A stretch of DNA of 64,000 bases from Natronoflexus pectinivorans. GTDB taxonomy: Bacteria; Bacteroidota; Bacteroidia; Bacteroidales; Marinilabiliaceae. How positions within the stretch are numbered: the stretch's first letter is position 1; every line of letters begins with the position of its first letter. The DNA is taken from positions 16,202 to 80,201 of the forward strand of contig NZ_SLWK01000015.1 in NCBI RefSeq assembly GCF_004345615.1, read 5' to 3'. Made by a program: the position numbers and the translations under genes. Positions 1-8,428 of the stretch are shown here, one piece after another. The notes under the pieces are model-generated. The model searched no databases and was not told the DNA's origin. It saw only the letters and a list, made by a program, of their open reading frames with translations.

Positions 1-1585
1 ATTACGTGGAATTATGGGTGCCGGATCTAATAGGGTAAACAAATACACCATTGGAGCTGCTACGCAAGGGTTGGCCAACTATCTGAACCGGGAATTTGCA
101 CACCTGCCGGAACTGAAAGTGGCCATTGGCCATGACTGCCGAAATAACAGCAGATATTTTGCAGAGATTGTGGCCGGGGTGTTTGCTGCCAACAACATCA
201 TAGCATACCTTTTTGAGGATCTAAGACCTACACCTGAGATTTCCTACACCATCCGAAAGTTAAACTGTCAGAGTGGAGTCATTTTGACCGCATCTCATAA
301 TCCCAAGGAATATAACGGATACAAAGCTTATTGGAATGATGGAGCTCAAATCATTGCTCCGCACGATAAAAATATCATTGATGAAGTAAACAAAATTACC
401 TCAGTTGAGGACATTAAATTTGAAGGCAATGCCGACAAAATTAGAATTCTTGGCGAAGAGATGGACAATCTTTTCATTGAAGAGGTGAGTAAAATATCTT
501 TGAATCCTGAAATCATTCAAAAACAAAAAGATTTAAAAATCGTCTACTCCCCCATTCACGGAACAACAGTAAAAATTGTTCCTCAAGCGCTCAGGAAGTT
601 TGGATTTGAAAACATCATCAATGTTCCGGAACAAGATGTGGTGAGTGGAGATTTCCCAACGGTCATCTCACCAAACCCAGAAGAACCTGAAGCATTGAAA
701 ATGGCCATTGAAAAGGCCATTGAAACAGATGCGGAATTGGTTGCAGCCTCCGATCCGGACGGTGATCGTTTGGGAATTGCCATCAGGAATGATAAAAATG
801 AGTTCATTCTGGTGAATGGAAATCAGACAGCGTTATTGCTTACCTGGTATATGATCAGTCAGTGGAAAGAACGTGGTCTGTTAACAGGAAAGGAGTTTAC
901 CGTAAAAACCATTGTAACCTCGGAGCTAATCAAAAAAATTGCAGACGATTTTAATGTGGAGTGTTTTGATGCATTTACCGGTTTCAAATGGATTGCTGCC
1001 ATTATTCGGGATCTGGAAGGCAAGAAAAAATATATCTGCGGAGGAGAAGAGAGTTACGGATTTTTGCCGGGCGATTATGTTCGTGATAAAGATTCGGTTG
1101 GTGCCATATGTATGATTGCTGAAGTGGCTGCCTGGGCTAAGGAAAATGGCAAAACCCTATTTGAATTGCTCAAGGATATTTATATCGATCATGGATTCTC
1201 TTATGAAAGACTTTTGTCCATTGTTAGAAAAGGAAAGTCGGGAGCTGATGAAATTAAAGCCATGATGGAAGGATTCCGCAATAATCCACCTAAAACATTG
1301 GGAGGATCAAAAGTGAACCTGGTAAAAGATTACCTGACACTGACATCCAAAAACCCCAACACCGGTGAAACACACTCTCTTGAAATGCCTGCCAATTCAG
1401 ACGTTCTTCAGTTTTTCACCGAAGACGGATCTAAAATCTCTGTACGCCCGTCGGGAACCGAGCCAAAGATCAAGTTCTATTTTGAGGTACTGGGAGCTAT
1501 GAAAAGTCGCGATCAGTTTGAAATGGCCACTGCTGAAGCAAACAAGAAGATAGATCTTATTATTAAAGATTTAAAGCTTAACTAA
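1..1585 (+). CDS. Phosphoglucomutase/phosphomannomutase, 5' truncated
   Basis: Alpha-D-phosphohexomutase that interconverts hexose 1- and 6-phosphates (glucose and/or mannose) in the cytoplasm. The reading frame is open to the window edge: the codons before the first ATG (position 14) read LRGI, which continues the family's GGLRGIMGAG motif, so the true start lies outside the window. Counting from that ATG, the phosphoserine loop TASHNP is at residues 92-97 (Ser94), the metal-binding loop DPDGDR at 247-252, the sugar-binding GGEESYG lies mid-protein and the phosphate-binding RPSGTEPK near the C-terminus. All four active-site loops are present. Substrate preference cannot be read from the sequence. 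Confidence 0.93.
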   Translation, partial: LRGIMGAGSNRVNKYTIGAATQGLANYLNREFAHLPELKVAIGHDCRNNSRYFAEIVAGVFAANNIIAYLFEDLRPTPEISYTIRKLNCQSGVILTASHNPKEYNGYKAYWNDGAQIIAPHDKNIIDEVNKITSVEDIKFEGNADKIRILGEEMDNLFIEEVSKISLNPEIIQKQKDLKIVYSPIHGTTVKIVPQALRKFGFENIINVPEQDVVSGDFPTVISPNPEEPEALKMAIEKAIETDAELVAASDPDGDRLGIAIRNDKNEFILVNGNQTALLLTWYMISQWKERGLLTGKEFTVKTIVTSELIKKIADDFNVECFDAFTGFKWIAAIIRDLEGKKKYICGGEESYGFLPGDYVRDKDSVGAICMIAEVAAWAKENGKTLFELLKDIYIDHGFSYERLLSIVRKGKSGADEIKAMMEGFRNNPPKTLGGSKVNLVKDYLTLTSKNPNTGETHSLEMPANSDVLQFFTEDGSKISVRPSGTEPKIKFYFEVLGAMKSRDQFEMATAEANKKIDLIIKDLKLN

Positions 1586-1635
1586 AATTAGTCTTTGACA
1601 AAAAATCCATAAACAGATACCATACAGCTTTCATT

Positions 1636-1684
1636 AAAGCACACAAAGTCAATATGGAAAAATAATGACTTGTGTGCTTTTTTC
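1636..1684. terminator. Hairpin terminator between convergent genes
   Basis: AAAGCACACA pairs with TGTGTGCTTT across an interrupted second stem (GTCA/TGAC) and an AT-rich loop, followed by a T run. It lies between the convergent mutase and helicase genes and could serve both. Confidence 0.75.
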
Positions 1685-1715
1685 AATTCATGCCTATAAT
1701 CTCATCCAAATGGAG

Positions 1716-3134
1716 TTATCTCAAAAACTCTTTTGGGAAATTAACAAGATATAACCGCTCTGTTGCTCTTGTAACAGCCGTGTATAACCACCTGATAAGT
1801 TCTCGTCCCAGGTACTCTTCCGTGAAATATCCGAGATCAATAAAAACAGCTTTCCATTGACCACCCTGCGCCTTGTGACATGTCATGGCATAGGCAAACT
1901 TTATTTGGAGTGCATTGTAAAAATCATTTTCACGTGCCAACTCAAACTGCTTACGTCTGGTTGAAACATCGGCATAGTCTTCCATTACGGTAGAAAGAAA
2001 CTTTTCCTGCTGCTCATACGAAAATCCGGCTCCATCAGAAGATATGCTGTCAAGTATTACACGAACATCAATTTCAACAGCTCTGTAATCAACCAATTCA
2101 CAAACAACATCGGCAAAGCGGTAACCATACAATTCATAATGCTTTTTAATCCGAACCACACGAGCAATGTCTCCGTTGGCTATAAAACCAGCCTTATCAT
2201 CTTCTTTAACCCAATGATAATTATTCTTCATTACGAGGATATTGTCTCCCGTTGATAACTCATCCTCCCGAAACAATATGCTGTTTCGGATACCAATGTT
2301 GTATTGATTAGCTCTTTTATTTGTACGACAAACAATCAATGTTTCTTCTTCACCATATTGCTCATAGCAATGATTAATTTCTCCCTGAAGCTCGGCTCCG
2401 GTTATATTTTTCACATCACCGCCATTTACAATCTCAAGCTTTGGGTAATCATCGCACAAATTATTCATCAACAATTCACGCAAGTAAGTAGCATTTTGCA
2501 AAATGCTGCTCAATTCAGTTTGCCTAACCACATCTGTAAGTTCCACCTCATTCAGATCTAAACCATAAGTTTCCAATTCGCCGGTATCCAAAGCCGGACT
2601 TACATCCAGGCCAACCGGAGGCAATTGCGCCGAATCACCTATCAGAACCATACGGCACTTCTCAGCCTCATAAACATACTGAATGAGATCATCAAGCAAG
2701 CGGCCACTTCCAAAAACTGCTCCGCTTGAGGAATTATTGGCAATCATTGATGCCTCATCTACAATAAAAACAGTATCTTTATGAAGATTTTTACCAAGCA
2801 AAAATCCTCCAAAGCCATCTTTCGAAGATTTTTGTCTGTATATTTGTTTATGAATGGTGAAAGCCGGCTGTCCGGCACTGTTGGATAAAACTTTTGCAGC
2901 GCGCCCTGTAGGCGCCAAAAGAACACATTTTATCCCCATTTCACCAAGAACATTTACAAAAGCACTTATCAGTGAGGTTTTTCCTGTTCCGGCATAGCCT
3001 TTTATTAGTTGTAAAGGCATGCTTTTTGCTGAAACCATAAATGATGCCAACGCATCAATTGCATTATGTTGGGATGGTGTAGGATTATGTTTAAAAGTAG
3101 CGGATATTCTGTTTAAAATATGTTCTTTAACCAT
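1716..3134 (-). CDS. RecD-like/Dda-like superfamily 1 DNA helicase
   Basis: ATP-dependent DNA helicase of the RecD/Dda group, presumably acting in DNA repair or recombination in the cytoplasm. At 472 residues it is the short single-chain type, without the long N-terminal region of RecD2. Visible motifs: Walker A GYAGTGKTS (residues 46-54), motif Ia LLAPTGRAAK (72-81), Walker B VDEASM (125-130), motif III GDSAQLPPVG (166-175), and C-terminal motifs V/VI, TCHKAQGGQW and YTAVTRATERLYL. It is a single gene converging on the mutase and divergent from the membrane-anchored hypothetical protein. No RecB or RecC partner is nearby, so a RecBCD role is unlikely. Confidence 0.9.
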   Translation of the reverse strand: MVKEHILNRISATFKHNPTPSQHNAIDALASFMVSAKSMPLQLIKGYAGTGKTSLISAFVNVLGEMGIKCVLLAPTGRAAKVLSNSAGQPAFTIHKQIYRQKSSKDGFGGFLLGKNLHKDTVFIVDEASMIANNSSSGAVFGSGRLLDDLIQYVYEAEKCRMVLIGDSAQLPPVGLDVSPALDTGELETYGLDLNEVELTDVVRQTELSSILQNATYLRELLMNNLCDDYPKLEIVNGGDVKNITGAELQGEINHCYEQYGEEETLIVCRTNKRANQYNIGIRNSILFREDELSTGDNILVMKNNYHWVKEDDKAGFIANGDIARVVRIKKHYELYGYRFADVVCELVDYRAVEIDVRVILDSISSDGAGFSYEQQEKFLSTVMEDYADVSTRRKQFELARENDFYNALQIKFAYAMTCHKAQGGQWKAVFIDLGYFTEEYLGRELIRWLYTAVTRATERLYLVNFPKEFLR

Positions 3135-3223
3135 TTTTATCGGAATTATTCATTTATAAAAATCAGGATTGATTTTTTTTTATAAATTTGTGGAAACTTT
3201 CAAAAACGAAAACCATAAAGATA

Positions 3224-3856
3224 ATGAAAACAGCTTTTCAAATTGTATTAAGTATTGCCATAATCGTTTTAGGCTACATGTGCTATGAAAGCATTCAACG
3301 ACCAGTGCGCTTTGACAGAGAGTTTAACGAAAGACGTGACAAAGTGATTGACCGTCTAAGAGATATCAGATCCGCACAACTTGCATACAGATCAATACAC
3401 AGAGAATTCACTGGTAGTTTTGATACGCTTATTAACTTCATTGCAAACGATTCTCTTGCACTTGTAAGAATGGAGGGAATGATAACCGACAGTATGCTTG
3501 AAGCAGGAATTACAGATAGAATTGCTCTAGAGATGGGACTTATTACGCGTGATACAGTAAGAATAAGCGTGAGAGATTCACTTTTCAGAAGAAAGCCCTG
3601 GATCGTTGACTCTATTCGTTTTGTTCCTTATGCCCCGGGTACAGAGTTTGAATTGGGAGCTACTATTCTGGAAACAGCCTCGGGTGTTGATGTTCCTGTA
3701 TTTGAAGCAAAGGTTCACAACAACGTATTCACAAAAGGATTGAACAGACAGGAAGTAATAAATATTAACCACAGACTAAGGGAGCTTGAACGCTATCCAG
3801 GACTTCGAGTTGGTTCTTTGGAAGAAGCAAACAACAGTGCCGGTAACTGGGAATAA
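3224..3856 (+). CDS. Membrane-anchored protein of unknown function
   Basis: I do not recognise a named family. The ATG at 3224 is preferred over an upstream TTG because translation then opens with a clean hydrophobic anchor (residues 1-20). The rest is a charged, probably coiled and periplasmic domain: an Arg/Glu-rich helix around residues 27-60, then a beta-rich part with several RDSLF/RDTVR-type segments. A TAAATTTG box at 3183-3190 fits the Bacteroidota -7 element, although no good -33 box is at the usual distance. DUF3822 starts 12 bases after its stop, so the two genes and rsmD are probably co-transcribed. Confidence 0.75.
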   Translation: MKTAFQIVLSIAIIVLGYMCYESIQRPVRFDREFNERRDKVIDRLRDIRSAQLAYRSIHREFTGSFDTLINFIANDSLALVRMEGMITDSMLEAGITDRIALEMGLITRDTVRISVRDSLFRRKPWIVDSIRFVPYAPGTEFELGATILETASGVDVPVFEAKVHNNVFTKGLNRQEVININHRLRELERYPGLRVGSLEEANNSAGNWE

Positions 3857-3868
3857 ACTACATGTATC

Positions 3869-4714
3869 ATGACAAACTTTTCAGTTGTTGACGATACGTT
3901 TGACCCTGGTGTTACGTCATCATATTTTTTATCCATCCAGATTTCTCTGGATGGATTTTCTTTTTGCACCCTTGATCCGGTGCGAAATAAATATATTCAG
4001 TTTCAACACATTCAATTTGACAAATCCCTACCATTAAATCAACAAGTAGAAGAGAGTTTCCTTAAAAATGAGAAGCTGAATCTACCTTATAAAAAGACTC
4101 TGGTCTTGATGCCAACGAACAAGTCGACACTGGTACCCTCAGCACTTTTCGAGCAATCAAAAAGAGAACAATGGCTCAAGTTTTGCCATCAAATGCCTGA
4201 AGATCATCTGGTTTTTTACAATAAAATTAAGATGGCAGATGCGTACAATGTTTTTGCCGTTCCTAAGCCTATTCATGATTTATTGTTTCGTCAGTTTCCA
4301 GACCCCTTGTTTTTTCATCAATACACGCCTGTCATTGAGAGTAATCTGGCAATAAACATCAGTGGAAGAGAAAAAACCTTACTGTTTATTAATCTGGCTA
4401 ATAACTACTTTGATTTGTTCGCCTTTAAAAACAATAACCTGAAACTCTGTAACTCATACAGCATAAAAACAGAAAATGATTTCATCTATTTCACGCTGTT
4501 TGTTTTTGAACAACTGAAACTTCAGCCTGCTGATACAGAAATCCTCATAAGCGGCTACCATACCAATGGAGATGAAATGATAAGACATTTGAGAAAATAC
4601 ATCAGAAAAGTAAAGCAGGTATCTATTCCGCATCATTTTCAATACAGCCATATGTTCCGCGAAATAAACAATCAACCATTTTACAACCTGCTAAGTTTGC
4701 CGGTATGCGTATAG
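3869..4714 (+). CDS. DUF3822 family protein
   Basis: A 281-residue protein resembling DUF3822, a Bacteroidota family regularly found beside rsmD. The opening, with a VDDTFDP-like segment followed by a short hydrophobic strand, and the overall pattern suggest an actin/ASKHA-like ATPase-type fold related to type IV pilus PilM-like proteins; that fold is inference. No signal peptide or membrane segment is visible. Its last 10 bases overlap rsmD, so translation is probably coupled. The biochemical function is unknown. Confidence 0.75.
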   Translation: MTNFSVVDDTFDPGVTSSYFLSIQISLDGFSFCTLDPVRNKYIQFQHIQFDKSLPLNQQVEESFLKNEKLNLPYKKTLVLMPTNKSTLVPSALFEQSKREQWLKFCHQMPEDHLVFYNKIKMADAYNVFAVPKPIHDLLFRQFPDPLFFHQYTPVIESNLAINISGREKTLLFINLANNYFDLFAFKNNNLKLCNSYSIKTENDFIYFTLFVFEQLKLQPADTEILISGYHTNGDEMIRHLRKYIRKVKQVSIPHHFQYSHMFREINNQPFYNLLSLPVCV

Positions 4715-5256
4715 TCAGTGGTTACCTAAAAGGTAGGCGGTTTTCTCCACCCAAAAATTTTCGGGCACGTCCGACAACCGATACAGCGCGGGAAAGTTTA
4801 TTCAACATTTTGGCCAACATCATAGATTTTGAATCTGTTGATGTTCTGGATCTCTTTTCCGGAACTGGTGCCATCTCATTTGAATTTGCTTCCAGAGGAG
4901 CAAATTCAGTTACGCTTGTTGAAAAGAATTACCACCATTACAGTTTTATACGGAAATGTATTGATGAGCTGGAATTAAATGAGGTCATTAAACCAGTAAA
5001 AACTGATGTTTTCACTTATCTGGATCACGTGTCAGATCAACAGTATGACATTATTTTTGCGGATCCCCCATTTGATCTTAAGGAATTCGAGAAAATCGTT
5101 CCAGCCTTATTGGATAGTAATTTGTTAAAAACTGACGGAATATTTATTCTTGAACATGGTCCCGACAAGAATTTTTCTGGTTTTGCAAATTTTAATCAGC
5201 AGAGAAAATACGGAAAAGTTTGTTTTTCTTTTTTTGGTAAGAAGCCTGAAGAATAG
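4705..5256 (+). CDS. rsmD: 16S rRNA (guanine(966)-N(2))-methyltransferase
   Basis: S-adenosylmethionine-dependent methyltransferase that modifies N2 of G966 of 16S rRNA during small-subunit assembly. The family start MRIVSGYLKGR is intact, RPTTDTARESLFN follows (residues 22-34), the SAM-binding DLFSGTG is at 49-55 and the catalytic DPPF of N2-methyltransferases at 120-123. The length of 183 residues is usual. The start overlaps the DUF3822 gene by 10 bases, and a strong hairpin terminator follows its stop. Confidence 0.93.
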   Translation: MRIVSGYLKGRRFSPPKNFRARPTTDTARESLFNILANIIDFESVDVLDLFSGTGAISFEFASRGANSVTLVEKNYHHYSFIRKCIDELELNEVIKPVKTDVFTYLDHVSDQQYDIIFADPPFDLKEFEKIVPALLDSNLLKTDGIFILEHGPDKNFSGFANFNQQRKYGKVCFSFFGKKPEE

Positions 5257-5285
5257 TTTTATTGAATCAACCAATATAAGGTACA

Positions 5286-5322
5286 AAAAAAAGGATAATC
5301 ATAAAATGATTATCCTTTTTTT
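5286..5322. terminator. Bidirectional hairpin terminator
   Basis: GGATAATCAT and ATGATTATCC form a perfect 10-bp stem with an AAA loop, flanked by A7 and T7 that extend the stem and supply a U-tract on either strand. It sits between rsmD (plus) and the tRNA-Asp cluster (minus) and can end both transcripts. Confidence 0.88.
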
Positions 5323-5323
5323 G

Positions 5324-5397
5324 CGGTCTGGACGGGACTCGAACCCGCGACCCTCGGCGTGACAGGCCGATATTCTAACCAACTGAACTACCAGACC
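5324..5397 (-). tRNA. tRNA-Asp (GTC), copy 3 in transcript order
   Basis: Read on the minus strand, the sequence folds as a cloverleaf: acceptor GGTCTGG/CCAGACC, D-arm with GTTCAGTTGGTTAGAAT, anticodon arm TCGGC-CTGTCAC-GCCGA with anticodon GTC, T-arm GCGGG-TTCGAGT-CCCGT, discriminator G. CCA is not encoded. It is identical over 74 bases to the two copies upstream. Confidence 0.97.
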
Positions 5398-5427
5398 AAT
5401 GGTAATTCCTTAAAAATTCATTAAATG

Positions 5428-5501
5428 CGGTCTGGACGGGACTCGAACCCGCGACCCTCGGCGTGACAGGCCGATATTCTAACCAACTGAACTACCAGAC
5501 C
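5428..5501 (-). tRNA. tRNA-Asp (GTC), copy 2 in transcript order
   Basis: Identical to the other two copies: anticodon GTC in the loop CTGTCAC, TTCGAGT T-loop, discriminator G, no encoded CCA. Spacers of 30 and 28 bases separate it from its neighbours, as expected for one processed precursor. Confidence 0.97.
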
Positions 5502-5529
5502 AACAAATCCATTCTGTAATCATTTAAAG

Positions 5530-5603
5530 CGGTCTGGACGGGACTCGAACCCGCGACCCTCGGCGTGACAGGCCGATATTCTAACCAACTGAACTACCAG
5601 ACC
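5530..5603 (-). tRNA. tRNA-Asp (GTC), promoter-proximal copy
   Basis: Same 74-base cloverleaf with anticodon GTC. It is the first gene of the three-copy array on the minus strand, about 38 bases downstream of a near-consensus Bacteroidota promoter (5642-5671). Confidence 0.97.
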
Positions 5604-5641
5604 AGAAAGATTTGTTGTTGCCCTTTCTTTTAAAGGCGTTG

Positions 5642-5671
5642 CAAAGATAATGGTTCTTTTTATTTATGCAA
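5642..5671 (-). promoter_or_regulatory. Consensus Bacteroidota promoter of the tRNA-Asp array
   Basis: On the minus strand TTG (5671-5669) is followed by 19 bases and TATCTTTG (5649-5642), the exact -33/-7 arrangement of the phylum's housekeeping sigma factor. The start of transcription should fall near 5636. Apart from this promoter and the pyruvate kinase terminator, the stretch 5604-5926 shows nothing coding. Confidence 0.8.
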
Positions 5672-5872
5672 TAATCAGGACTCTGTTTTATGTTATTTTT
5701 TCACCTTAAAACATGCAGTTATATGGAAATCAGTGATAAAATTTCATATTGAAAATCATTAATGTTCGGTAAAACTTCCGAGATTTCTCCCTTTGGTCGA
5801 TATGACAAGGCATTCGTGGCTTTTTTGCTTTCGATTAATTCTTTTTTCCCGGATGCCTATGGTTGTAAATTA

Positions 5873-5905
5873 AAAAGCGACATAGGCATTGCCTTTGTCG
5901 CTTTT
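5873..5905 (-). terminator. Terminator of pyruvate kinase
   Basis: AAAAGCGACA and TGTCGCTTTT pair at the base, with an inner AGGC-ATT-GCCT stem, giving an almost uninterrupted hairpin just downstream of the pyruvate kinase stop. The A-run on the plus strand gives U's on the minus transcript. Confidence 0.82.
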
Positions 5906-5926
5906 CAAAAAAAATATGTCTGTCAA

Positions 5927-7369
5927 TTAGTCTATGTACCTGTCAATTTTATTCAGTAATCCATCAACGGTAATGATCTCAAGGTATGTAGTACCTCCAC
6001 CTATTCCAAAGCTTCCACCCAGATAAGCAATCAGATCATCGTTATCGAGAATACCTTTCTTTTGAAGTTTTAAAAGCGTGTTATGCATAATCTCCGTTTT
6101 GGAACTACCAGCCTCAGTTAAACGAGGAAATACACCGTATGATAAAGCCAACTCCCTCCCTACTCTCTTATTATAACATAATGCTACAACAGGCATATTG
6201 CCTCTAAAAGCAGCAAGATATCGTGCTGTTTTGCCGGTCAAGCTATCATTCATTACCGCCTTAATGGGCAATTCTTTGGCTGCTTTAACTGCGGTATCAC
6301 ATAAGTAAGCTGTGATGTCGTGTTTTACCAAGTCAACCGGGATATCGTTTCTTGAGTCTTTTGCAGCCTCTACTTCTGCTGCAATTTTAGACATGGTCCG
6401 AACTGCTTCAACCGGGTATTTTCCGTATGCAGTTTCACCGCTGAGCATAATTGCATCGGTTCGATAATATATGGCATTTGCCACATCGGTAACCTCGGCA
6501 CGCGTTGGACGGGGATTTGATATCATGCTATGAAGCATCTGAGTTGCCACAATTACAGGCTTTTTGGCTTCTACACACTTACGAATTAACTGGCGCTGTA
6601 CCAATGGAATTTTTTCCTGAGGAATCTCAATACCAAGGTCGCCCCTGGCCACCATAACACCGTAAACATTTTCCAAAATCTCATCGATGTTTTCAACACC
6701 TTCCTGATTTTCAATTTTAGCAATGATTTTCACCGGGCTATCCTGCGCATCCAATATTTTCTGAATTTCTTTTACATCCTCGGCATTGCGAACAAATGAG
6801 TGAGCAATAAAATCAATCTCGTTCTCAATGGCGTAATTGATGAAATCAAGGTCTCTTTCTGTTAATGATGGTAAACTGATTCTAACACCTGGAACGTTTA
6901 TACTTTTACGACTACCTAGAGTCCCATTATTTAAAACTTCACACACTAAACCTTTATCGGAGGAGTCTACAACAATCAAATCAATTTCACCATCATCGAT
7001 CAAAATATGACTACCAATCGCAACATCTTCAACAATATTTTTATATGAAACATTGATGCATTCAGCCGTAGTCTCCTTATCGGGGTTACCGTTAATCAAA
7101 ATGGTATCGCCGGTTTGCAGTTCAATTGGAGCCTGACTTTTTGTCGTTCTGATCTCAGGTCCTTTGGTGTCAATTAAAATGGCTATTTTCTCTGAAACCT
7201 GACGAACGTTTGATATGATCCGGGTCAGCCCTTCATAGTCTAAATGAGCTGTATTCATCCGGACAACATTCATTCCGGCTTTATACAGCTGTTTGATAAA
7301 ATCCACTTCACATCGTTGATCAGATATTGTGGCAACAATCTTTGTGTGTTTGGTCATTTGTAAATTCAT
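5927..7369 (-). CDS. pyk: Pyruvate kinase
   Basis: Final ATP-forming step of glycolysis, phosphoenolpyruvate plus ADP to pyruvate. The 480-residue protein has the N-terminal KIVATISD strand, the substrate-binding RMNTAH (usually R-x-N-x-S-H), the signature IIAKIENQEGVENIDEI with the catalytic Lys, VARGDLGIEIP, the TQMLHSM segment, and PTRAEVTDVANAI...SGETAYGKYPVEAV. The C-terminal domain is complete, ending in a GSFGIGGGTTYLEII motif. The start at MNLQMTKH is plausible; MTKH four codons later is an alternative. It is monocistronic, with its own terminator downstream. Confidence 0.95.
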   Translation of the reverse strand: MNLQMTKHTKIVATISDQRCEVDFIKQLYKAGMNVVRMNTAHLDYEGLTRIISNVRQVSEKIAILIDTKGPEIRTTKSQAPIELQTGDTILINGNPDKETTAECINVSYKNIVEDVAIGSHILIDDGEIDLIVVDSSDKGLVCEVLNNGTLGSRKSINVPGVRISLPSLTERDLDFINYAIENEIDFIAHSFVRNAEDVKEIQKILDAQDSPVKIIAKIENQEGVENIDEILENVYGVMVARGDLGIEIPQEKIPLVQRQLIRKCVEAKKPVIVATQMLHSMISNPRPTRAEVTDVANAIYYRTDAIMLSGETAYGKYPVEAVRTMSKIAAEVEAAKDSRNDIPVDLVKHDITAYLCDTAVKAAKELPIKAVMNDSLTGKTARYLAAFRGNMPVVALCYNKRVGRELALSYGVFPRLTEAGSSKTEIMHNTLLKLQKKGILDNDDLIAYLGGSFGIGGGTTYLEIITVDGLLNKIDRYID

Positions 7370-7598
7370 CGTATCTTATTATTGTTCTGTTATGCGACTC
7401 TGTAATTAAATTTAACTAATTGAAAATGACATCATCATCGAAAGATGAAGATCTGATTCCCAACATAACAACTCCAACAAATCTGAGGTTTTGATGTCAG
7501 AGTTTTGAAAGTTCAATTTTAAGGATTATTCTGTCTGTATGTTCCTCTGAAACAAATAAAAATAATTAAATAATTGTAAATTAGACTTGTGGCATAAT

Positions 7599-8021
7599 CT
7601 AATCCTGGTTAATGAATGCTTCCAAAGCCAAACGATAGGATTCCATTCCGAATCCTGCTATAACGCCCTTTACTACAGGCGATAAAAAAGAATGGTGCCT
7701 AAAGGTTTCCCTTTTATACACATTTGAGATATGGACTTCAATTACAGGTGAATTTATAGCAGCTATTGCATCAGCAATAGCGACAGATGTATGGGTATAA
7801 GCACCCGCATTTAAAATAATTCCATCCTGATTAAACCCTTCTTTGTGCAAACAATCTAATAAATCGCCCTCATTGTTGGATTGAAAATAAGATAAATCAA
7901 CAATGGGGTATAAAGTCTTAAGAGAATCAAAGTATTGATCAAAAGACATGGTACCATAAATACCGGGTTCTCTTTTTCCCAATAGGTTTAAATTGGGGCC
8001 ATTAATTATCAGGATTTTCAT
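7599..8021 (-). CDS. aroQ: 3-dehydroquinate dehydratase, type II
   Basis: Third step of the shikimate pathway: dehydrates 3-dehydroquinate to 3-dehydroshikimate; type II enzymes form dodecamers. The 140-residue length is typical. Visible: the opening INGPNLNLLGKREPGIYG with the active-site Arg and Tyr on the lid loop, NAGAYTHTSVAI, and HISNVYKRETFRHHS with the catalytic His and substrate-binding residues. It is transcribed divergently from xerD, a neighbourhood common in Bacteroidota. Confidence 0.95.
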   Translation of the reverse strand: MKILIINGPNLNLLGKREPGIYGTMSFDQYFDSLKTLYPIVDLSYFQSNNEGDLLDCLHKEGFNQDGIILNAGAYTHTSVAIADAIAAINSPVIEVHISNVYKRETFRHHSFLSPVVKGVIAGFGMESYRLALEAFINQD

Positions 8022-8428
8022 GTTTCTATAATTTGTTTTTCAAAATCACATGGAACTCATCCCGAAGCCTCGGGACTTGTTTCATCTATTTATATTTTGT
8101 TTTTACATTGTTCCCGGAACACATGGACTCATATTATGTTATTGTATTATTCCGAATTAGTATCCACAATAAATAATGGATCACAATACTTTATTTGAAG
8201 TAGATATAAAATTCAATAATGATAAATTACACATTTTAAATAGTTTCACAATGCAAAATTAAGATAACTGTTTCAAATAAAAAACTTCGTGATTATGAAA
8301 CTTTTAATAATTTTATTTGGAATTACATAAAAAAAATTCGCAATTTTAGCAAAATATTAATCAGTGCAAATTTTATATTCACTATATTACGAACAAACGG
8401 GAAATATTCATTAAATTTTAAATGTATT
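8022..8428. other. AT-rich divergent intergenic region with one TCCCGA hairpin
   Basis: This 407-base stretch between aroQ and xerD has no credible reading frame. It holds a short hairpin TCCCGA-AGCC-TCGGGA (8060-8075), a motif seen twice more in the window. A TAATTTTG box on the minus strand (8261-8254) could be a -7 element for aroQ but lacks a TTG at the right distance. No xerD promoter matching the consensus was found. Confidence 0.5.

Noticed and set aside
5150..5362. Plus-strand frame across the rsmD end, terminator and first tRNA
   Set aside because: It crosses a terminator and a tRNA gene; the tail is antisense tRNA.
5324..5603. tRNA array as an island insertion site
   Set aside because: All three tRNAs are intact, there is no partial tRNA repeat nearby and no integrase adjoins them.
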